Assembly: GCA_029432775.1 (NCBI GenBank) | Contig: JAROAZ010000015.1 | Coordinates: 81,547-145,546 of the forward strand | Reading direction: 5' to 3' | Source of the DNA: Pontiellaceae bacterium B12227 | GTDB taxonomy: Bacteria; Verrucomicrobiota; Kiritimatiellia; Kiritimatiellales; Pontiellaceae | Length of the DNA: 64,000 nucleotides | Part shown: piece by piece, positions 59,987 to 64,000 of the stretch | Layout: each line of letters starts with the position of its first letter | Position numbering within the stretch: position 1 is the first letter of the stretch | Made by a program: the position numbers and the translations under genes | The notes under the pieces: generated by a model | The model's database searches: none | The model's input: the letters and a program-made list of their open reading frames with translations, nothing else | Told to the model about the DNA's origin: nothing

Positions 59987-61111
59987 ATGAATGCCTTACT
60001 GAAGCTTCAATCCCTCTGGTTCTTCGTTGGCATTATGCTACTGGCAACTTCTGTATCTCCTGCTAAACCACACTCAAATAGCAATGTGGATAAAACTTTC
60101 GGTTTTGATGATGTGAAGGATTCATTGGTTCTAATCCAGACAGATAACGCAGTAGGTAGTGGATTTATAATTCAAGATGGCGATCAAAGATACATAATCA
60201 CGAATCAGCATGTCATTTTAGGGAGTAATTCGATTCGCTTCCGTACCATTTCTGGCATCGAACTTAAACCGGTTAAAGTAGAGGTCTCTCAGGCTAGGGA
60301 TATTGCACGCCTTCAGATCCGCGGATCTGGAGGCGTGAAAATATCTAGCGATATTCAACAAGGATACAAAATTACGGTTCTAGGGAACAGTCAAGGTATG
60401 GGTGTCGTAACGTGGCTTGACGGAACAATTTCTGAAGTGCTGAAAGATCGTTTCGAGGTAACTGCAGGATTCGTTCAAGGTAATAGCGGAAGCCCAGTCT
60501 TTGACCCACATGGGAATGTTCTGGGTGTGGCAAGCTATGTTTTAATCTATTCAGAAACAACCACTGATGGTGATGCAAAGTGGGGATCATTACCAAGACG
60601 CTTTGCCTACCAATTAGAGGGGGTTAAATGGCAGTCGGTCAGCTGGAAGGCATATAATAAAAAGTATGGTATGACTCTAAATCAGATTGATGAGTTCAAT
60701 GATCAACTTTTTGATGTTGTAATTAAATGGTCGGAAAATCCGTATGGTAAAATCCTTTCTGAAGATATAGACAATCGCGACCTAAAAAAGTGGGTCGAAA
60801 AGCATAATAGTATTATAAACCGTCTAGATAGAATGCGCTATTCTTGGAAGCTTGGATCCCAATCTTGGGGCGAGGATAAAAAACTGGATATTATAATAGA
60901 TGACACCCGCGAGAATAGAAGCGCGTTTACAAAACTATGTGATGATAAAATACGATTCATAGATATGTTTCAAAACCAGAGAGATAATACCGTATTTATT
61001 AATAACGAACTAGAAAAACGTGCGGATGAGTTGAAAGCATTATCGGATTATGCACAAAAGTTTTCCCGGGCATGCAATCAAGAACTTATAAGGTTGCGTT
61101 TTTTTAGATAA
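59987..61111 (+). CDS. Secreted trypsin-like serine protease
   Basis: This 374-aa precursor has a signal peptide (about residues 1-27) and a complete catalytic triad for the PA clan: His75 in ITNQHVILG, Asp105 in QARDIARLQI and Ser167 in QGNSGSPVFD. The S1C-like order resembles DegP-type proteases, but there is no PDZ domain. Instead a charged helical region of about 190 residues follows (LKKWVEKHNSIINRLDRM, LEKRADELKALSDYAQKF). It lies 57 bp after its catalytically broken paralogue with the same layout, so the pair arose by duplication and is probably co-transcribed. The gene is A+T-rich, which suggests transfer. Confidence 0.85.
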   Translation: MNALLKLQSLWFFVGIMLLATSVSPAKPHSNSNVDKTFGFDDVKDSLVLIQTDNAVGSGFIIQDGDQRYIITNQHVILGSNSIRFRTISGIELKPVKVEVSQARDIARLQIRGSGGVKISSDIQQGYKITVLGNSQGMGVVTWLDGTISEVLKDRFEVTAGFVQGNSGSPVFDPHGNVLGVASYVLIYSETTTDGDAKWGSLPRRFAYQLEGVKWQSVSWKAYNKKYGMTLNQIDEFNDQLFDVVIKWSENPYGKILSEDIDNRDLKKWVEKHNSIINRLDRMRYSWKLGSQSWGEDKKLDIIIDDTRENRSAFTKLCDDKIRFIDMFQNQRDNTVFINNELEKRADELKALSDYAQKFSRACNQELIRLRFFR

Positions 61112-61507
61112 AGAAAAGAGTCAGAGTCCCAGCTAAAGTCAATCGGTAATTTTTGAATTTGTTTCAGGCATGCCTAGACGGTCTCCGCTAAAGAGCGGTT
61201 TTTTAGAACGTATTATTTCCGGGGATCTCGGTGTTGGCTGGCGTCTGAATTTATCGGCTGGAAGTTGCGGTGACAGACCGGACTCAAGGGGCTCCGCTCG
61301 CTGCTGACTGGTTTGACGAGATATCGCTTCTCCGGTGCCGGAGTCGTATCAGAGTCCCTTGGAGCAGTGTCCTCCCCGAAAGGCGGGGGAGCGGAGCGGC
61401 CCGGAAGCATTCTGACCCAAGCCATCGGTTAGCCGTGGCAGTCCTATAGAGCCATCCGGACGTTCCGCCGCTAAATTATTGTGCCTGCTTCTTCCGAGAA
61501 TGAACGG
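61112..61507. other. Gene-free gap: terminator then a G+C-rich structured block
   Basis: After a terminator (61185-61204) the composition jumps back to G+C-rich. The block 61205-61500 has several small palindromes (CTCCGG-TG-CCGGAG at 61330-61343; CTCCCCG/CGGGGGAG at 61372-61391). I see no convincing protein: a 70-codon minus-strand frame is Pro/Arg/Ser-rich without a known motif. It may be a structured RNA or the remnant of an element. Confidence 0.5.
61185..61204 (+). terminator. Terminator after the serine protease genes
   Basis: CCGCT-AAAG-AGCGG followed by six T, 74 bp after the protease stop codon. Confidence 0.7.
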
Positions 61508-61959
61508 CTACTTTTTCCTTAGTTCCCAGCATTGCTCTCCGAATAAAGTTTCCAGGCTTTGGAGTTCTCCGACCTTCCCTCCGTCACCATCATCACTACT
61601 GAGTGTGGATTTCAACGTGGCATAGCCATCACGCAGATCATCGACCTCTTGTTTCGCAGCATCGATTTTCTCGATGGTTTCAGCATCTTTTTCCCCAAGA
61701 GTGAAAATGCCCTTCAACTCTGTTGATTGAAGTTACGCTCCACGAAGTCACAATTGTATACACATGCTTCAAGAGGGGTTCCTTCTCTCCAAATAATGGA
61801 GCAGTCCGGAAATGCGGCCTCATCGTCGATTATCTTGGTTATTGTCGTTTTTCCGGTTCCGTTAGAGCCATAAATAAAATTGTGCTTCGATAGGCCTGAT
61901 AAACTTTGCTGCTCATCACCGTAACTTGCACTGTTCTTTATGTGAATGGATTCAATCAT
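61508..61959 (-). pseudogene. Broken AAA_13/RloC-like ATPase, N-terminal remnant
   Basis: The gene starts at 61959 with MIESIHIKNSASYGDEQQSL and the P-loop GSNGTGKTT, reaches ERNFNQQS and hits a stop at 61714. The matching continuation LKGIFTLGEKDAETIEKID is in another frame just after. Loss of one 4-nt ATCA unit from an AATCAATCAACA-type run would explain the break; an NFNQSTELKGIF junction is what I expect from the family. The second frame stops after FGEQCWELRKK at 61508, so about 150 of the usual 700 or more residues remain. Family members are defence-type ATPases and anticodon nucleases. Confidence 0.8.
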
Positions 61960-62073
61960 TTCCTGCTCCGTGCCGGTTAAACAAACTTTTCTCTAGCCAC
62001 GAGCTTTTCATTAGAGGTAAAGGGCTCACTTCTGTAAAGGTGGTCAGTGAAAAGATTGTAATGCGCTTCGCGA

Positions 62074-62085
62074 AAAAGGGGTCAG
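62074..62085. repeat. Right copy of AAAAGGGGTCAG inverted word
   Basis: Exact 12-nt reverse complement of 58772-58783. It also serves as a possible ribosome-binding site for the ORF at 62089. Confidence 0.55.
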
Positions 62086-62088
62086 CCA

Positions 62089-62214
62089 ATGAATTTTAGA
62101 ATCCGCCCTTATTCCTTGATCTGTTTTCAACTTCACAATCCAAGCCTTTACGATGCACACCCCGATAAGTTGAAAAAGAGTCTACGCAGGTTTGGGAAGA
62201 ACATTAAGAACTAA
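62089..62214 (+). CDS. Possible small basic protein (41 aa)
   Basis: An ATG 7 bp after an AAGGGG opens a 41-codon frame, MNFRIRPYSLICFQLHN at the start and KLKKSLRRFGKNIKN at the end, giving a basic, helical C-terminus. I recognise no family. The ribosome-binding spacing is good, but the frame is short and lies between remnants, so it may be the tail of a lost gene. Confidence 0.25.
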   Translation: MNFRIRPYSLICFQLHNPSLYDAHPDKLKKSLRRFGKNIKN

Positions 62215-62256
62215 ACCCGTAAAGATTGTGGGGAATAGAAAAAGGGTGTTGAAAAC

Positions 62257-62271
62257 TTCCAATGGTTGGAA
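62257..62271. repeat. TTCCA-N5-TGGAA palindrome (intergenic)
   Basis: Spacer ATGGT. It stands 10 bp before the REP-like block at 62281. Confidence 0.85.
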
Positions 62272-62280
62272 AGTAAAACA

Positions 62281-62370
62281 CCCGATGGGGCATCGGGCCT
62301 ACACCCATTCACGGAGCCTGTAGACCGGGTGCCTCACCCGGCGGACACCTGTGGACAGGCATCCCTACCA
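62281..62370. repeat. REP-like CCGGGTG...CACCCGG block, copy 1
   Basis: A hairpin CCCGATG-GGG-CATCGGG (62281-62297) is followed by a CCGGGTGCCTCACCCGG hairpin and GGACAGGCATCCCTACCA. Words match the block at 63741-63822. It follows the Fic gene on that gene's 3' side. Confidence 0.7.
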
Positions 62371-62380
62371 ACAGATGGAC

Positions 62381-63484
62381 TCAGATGTTTACCTGGTAGT
62401 GCGTACTTCGCCCACCACCGAGAGGAATGAGCACTTCTTTGGTGACGAGATCCTGTAGATCGCGGGTGGCGGTGGGCTTAGTGGCTTTGGCGATTGCCAT
62501 ATACTTCTTTGCCGTCATGCCGCCATCGAACCCGGATGGTCCTTCCTTGAGCATACGGCGCACAACTTTTATCTGCCGTTCGTTGAGTTGATTTTTGATG
62601 CGATCAAACAGCTTGGTCTTTTTCAGTGTGAACTCGATTTCAGTCTCTGCCTGTTTCTGGGCATTCAGCAACATTTGAACAAACCACTCAACCCAATCCG
62701 TTATATCTTCAGACCGCTGTGCCTTTTTCAGGCCATCATAATAGCCGGCCCGATCCGCATCGATGGAGCGGGATAGGCTAAGCAGGGCGGGGCGTCCCAG
62801 TCCTTGTGACAATACCTTTTCAGAAAGCGCTCGTCCGATACGTCCGTTGCCGTCTTCAAACGGATGAATGGATTCAAAATAAAGATGGGCTATTGCTGAT
62901 CGCACCGGTGCAAAATAAATCTCATCTCCGGCGCCGGGGGCTGTGTTGTTAAACCACTCAACAAAGCGCTTCATTTCGCCGGGAACCTGCTTTGATGGCG
63001 GAGCTTCGTAGTGAACCTCTTCACTTCCAATGGAGCCGGAAACGATGAGCATCGGTTCGGAGTGTGAACGCCATGCACCGGCCTTGACCCGAGGGGTACC
63101 CATCATGAGCAAGGAATGCCACTCAAACAACATCTTCCGGCTCAGCTGCCTGGCAAAGTCATTCCGAATACATACCATCAGTTCGGCGATTCCTTCTGCG
63201 CGACGGTCGCCAACCCGTTTGGGCTGCGGATTGAGTCCAAGATTATTTTTGATGGATGACATTACATCCGGGCGGCTGAGCATTTCACCTTCGATTTCAG
63301 AGCTTTTAACCGCTTCCGTAACCATGAGGTCGATAATAGCTTCAGTTTTGATGGAATCCGGTAATGCGCAGAGCAGGCCATCGACCCTCCCGGTTTTTTC
63401 AGTGAAGCTCAGAATCTGATCCTGAATGCCGGTCAGGTTATACCGAAAGGCCGGCCATTTTTCCCCTTGCCAAATATATTTCAT
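62381..63484 (-). CDS. Fic-family protein (class II AMPylator type)
   Basis: Fic proteins transfer AMP or a related group to Ser, Thr or Tyr of target proteins. The 367-aa protein has a DUF4172-like N-terminus (YIWQGEKWPAFRYNL), then the inhibitory helix SSEIEGEM (Ser61, Glu65, Gly66), which fits the [ST]xxxE[GN] motif of class II enzymes. The active-site motif HPFEDGNGRIGR is complete at residues 207-218. A C-terminal winged-helix part (FDRIKNQLNERQIKVVRRML, KKYMAIAKATKPTATRDLQD) suggests DNA binding. The enzyme should be autoinhibited. No antitoxin is adjacent. Confidence 0.92.
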   Translation of the reverse strand: MKYIWQGEKWPAFRYNLTGIQDQILSFTEKTGRVDGLLCALPDSIKTEAIIDLMVTEAVKSSEIEGEMLSRPDVMSSIKNNLGLNPQPKRVGDRRAEGIAELMVCIRNDFARQLSRKMLFEWHSLLMMGTPRVKAGAWRSHSEPMLIVSGSIGSEEVHYEAPPSKQVPGEMKRFVEWFNNTAPGAGDEIYFAPVRSAIAHLYFESIHPFEDGNGRIGRALSEKVLSQGLGRPALLSLSRSIDADRAGYYDGLKKAQRSEDITDWVEWFVQMLLNAQKQAETEIEFTLKKTKLFDRIKNQLNERQIKVVRRMLKEGPSGFDGGMTAKKYMAIAKATKPTATRDLQDLVTKEVLIPLGGGRSTHYQVNI

Positions 63485-63553
63485 GAGCCGTTTATATCAG
63501 ATAATCGGCTCATTAAGAATAAAATAGTGAGCCGATTAGGTGCGCTATTCGGC

Positions 63554-63673
63554 TCATGCCGCAAGAAGCCCCGCGATTCGAAGAATCTCTTCTGCCAGCT
63601 TTTTGCGTTCAAGGTCATCGACTTTCTCGGCGAGCTCTTCCAGTTGTTCTTCCGGGCTTTTTGGTTTTTTACT
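63554..63673 (-). pseudogene. Coiled-coil C-terminal remnant
   Basis: A 39-codon open stretch without a start codon reads PKSPEEQLEELAEKVDDLER, then KKLAEEILRIAGLLAA and a stop. Its heptad pattern is strongly protein-like, and a stop codon lies directly upstream. The gene before it has been lost or replaced by the repeat elements at 63708-63848. Confidence 0.4.
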
Positions 63674-63707
63674 TCAACAGTCAAAGTGCGGGGCCGATGA
63701 ATCAACT

Positions 63708-63722
63708 TTCCAATGTCTGGAA
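63708..63722. repeat. TTCCA-N5-TGGAA palindrome (intergenic)
   Basis: Spacer ATGTC. It lies 19 bp before the REP-like block at 63741. Confidence 0.85.
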
Positions 63723-63740
63723 ATGGGTGGCAGGTTTTTA

Positions 63741-63822
63741 AGGTAGGGCCGGGTGTCCTCACCCGGCCGCTCGGCGCATTGGCTCTGCGTGTGCGCGGAC
63801 AGCCCGGCGGTCTGTCCCTACC
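63741..63822. repeat. REP-like CCGGGTG...CACCCGG block, copy 2
   Basis: Opens with AGGTAGGGCCGGGTG and a CCGGGTG/CACCCGG hairpin and ends with GGTCTGTCCCTACC, so the outer ends GGTAGGG and CCCTACC are also complementary. It is flanked on both sides by TTCCA-N5-TGGAA palindromes. Confidence 0.72.
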
Positions 63823-63833
63823 AAAGGCATCGC

Positions 63834-63848
63834 TTCCAAAGGTTGGAA
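63834..63848. repeat. TTCCA-N5-TGGAA palindrome (intergenic)
   Basis: Spacer AAGGT. It lies 12 bp after the REP-like block. Confidence 0.85.
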
Positions 63849-63941
63849 ATCTGCGTTCACCTAAAAAACCGCCTGCTCACGAATTGTCCACCTTAGCGAC
63901 ATCGCGTCTTGTATGTCTTTCCAATCAATTCAATGCATGTA

Positions 63942-63996
63942 GGGAAAAAGGATTTTGAGAATGAATTTCTATTACGTCGCAGAAATCCTTTTTCCC
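63942..63996 (+). promoter_or_regulatory. 14-bp inverted repeat around the last start codon
   Basis: GGGAAAAAGGATTT (63942-63955) and AAATCCTTTTTCCC (63983-63996) are perfect inverted copies 27 nt apart. The left arm contains the likely ribosome-binding site of the gene starting at 63961. Confidence 0.6.
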
Positions 63997-64000
63997 GTGA
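63961..64000 (+). CDS. Start of a gene cut by the window edge
   Basis: An ATG preceded by GGGAAAAAGGA opens a frame reading MNFYYVAEILFPV to the edge. The style recalls the N-terminus of primosomal protein PriA, but thirteen residues are too few to name it. Confidence 0.35.
   Translation, partial: MNFYYVAEILFPV

Larger units (their letters stand above)
61960..62380. other. Gap between broken ATPase and Fic gene
   Basis: It contains the right copy of AAAAGGGGTCAG, a possible 41-aa ORF (62089-62214), a palindrome copy (62257-62271) and a REP-like block (62281-62370). Nothing else is recognised. Confidence 0.5.
63485..63960. other. Gap downstream of the Fic promoter region
   Basis: It contains a short coiled-coil reading-frame remnant (63554-63673), two palindrome copies and a REP-like block. 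Three TCGGCTCAT-type words (about 63505, 63549) sit at the Fic 5' end. Confidence 0.5.

Noticed and set aside
61213..61425. A 70-codon minus-strand protein gene
   Set aside because: Pro/Arg/Ser-rich product of a G+C-rich palindromic block, no ribosome-binding site and no recognisable motif.
1..64000. tRNA, rRNA genes or CRISPR arrays
   Set aside because: I looked in the larger gaps and saw no cloverleaf with CCA-type ends, no rRNA signature and no regularly spaced direct repeats. Small RNA genes could still be missed by eye.

Overview
The window looks like a chromosomal piece of a Gram-negative member of the PVC group, most likely Kiritimatiellota (Pontiella-like). That is an inference from content, not from a search: cysteine-type sulfatases, an HzsA-like di-heme protein ending in a SUMF1 domain, a PEP-CTERM protein, a DksA-like protein that has lost zinc cysteines, a eukaryotic-type IleRS, cytochrome bd oxidase and an outer-membrane efflux lipoprotein. 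Most of the sequence is G+C-rich. A stretch at about 58.8-61.1 kb is clearly A+T-rich and looks foreign.

Layout. 1-6.4 kb (+): ileS (5' end cut by the window edge), dksA-like, lspA, miaA, hflX. 6.5-8.5 kb (+): a double-cubane/2-hydroxyacyl-CoA dehydratase-type protein with its ATPase activator. 8.6-17.3 kb, mostly (-): a SpoU methyltransferase, an EF-hand protein, a beta-helix protein (+), an operon of an unknown secreted protein, a sulfatase and an SMP-30 protein, then a two-component system. 17.4-25.3 kb (+): a GreA/B C-domain protein, a beta-propeller protein, deoC, a second sulfatase and the 1298-aa HzsA/SUMF1 fusion. 25.4-31.5 kb (+): rpsO-pnp, nadK, cydAB. 31.5-43 kb: two VanZ-like paralogues, an efflux lipoprotein, a potassium-channel-like protein, a LIM/DA1-like protease (-), an ACT protein with UPF0210, MsrA, a PrsW-like protease with a zinc ribbon (-), a cupin and a hemolysin III protein. 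43-54 kb (+): PEP-CTERM protein, purH, DEAD-box helicase, a Met-rich secreted protein, an AIM24 protein and purL. 53.9-57.8 kb (+): a tightly overlapped Mrp/Mbh-type antiporter operon without a full MrpA. 57.8-64 kb: accessory DNA with a frameshifted remnant, two secreted trypsin-like paralogues (one lacking the catalytic His), a broken AAA_13 ATPase, a Fic protein and several palindromic repeats.

The most striking signal is not a gene. A 15-bp palindrome, TTCCA-N5-TGGAA, occurs at least 28 times in 64 kb; about 0.06 would be expected by chance for ten fixed bases. Half the copies are intergenic, often just after stop codons. The rest lie in coding DNA and use all three reading frames, so the constraint is on DNA, not protein. 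I saw none in ileS, pnp, purH, purL, the helicase or cydAB.

A second regulatory signal is a 17-bp imperfect inverted repeat, CATTACGGTTTCGTAAT-like. It lies upstream of the two-component system, the unknown/sulfatase/SMP-30 operon and the EF-hand gene, which suggests a small local regulon. I recognised no tRNA, rRNA, CRISPR array or intact insertion sequence.
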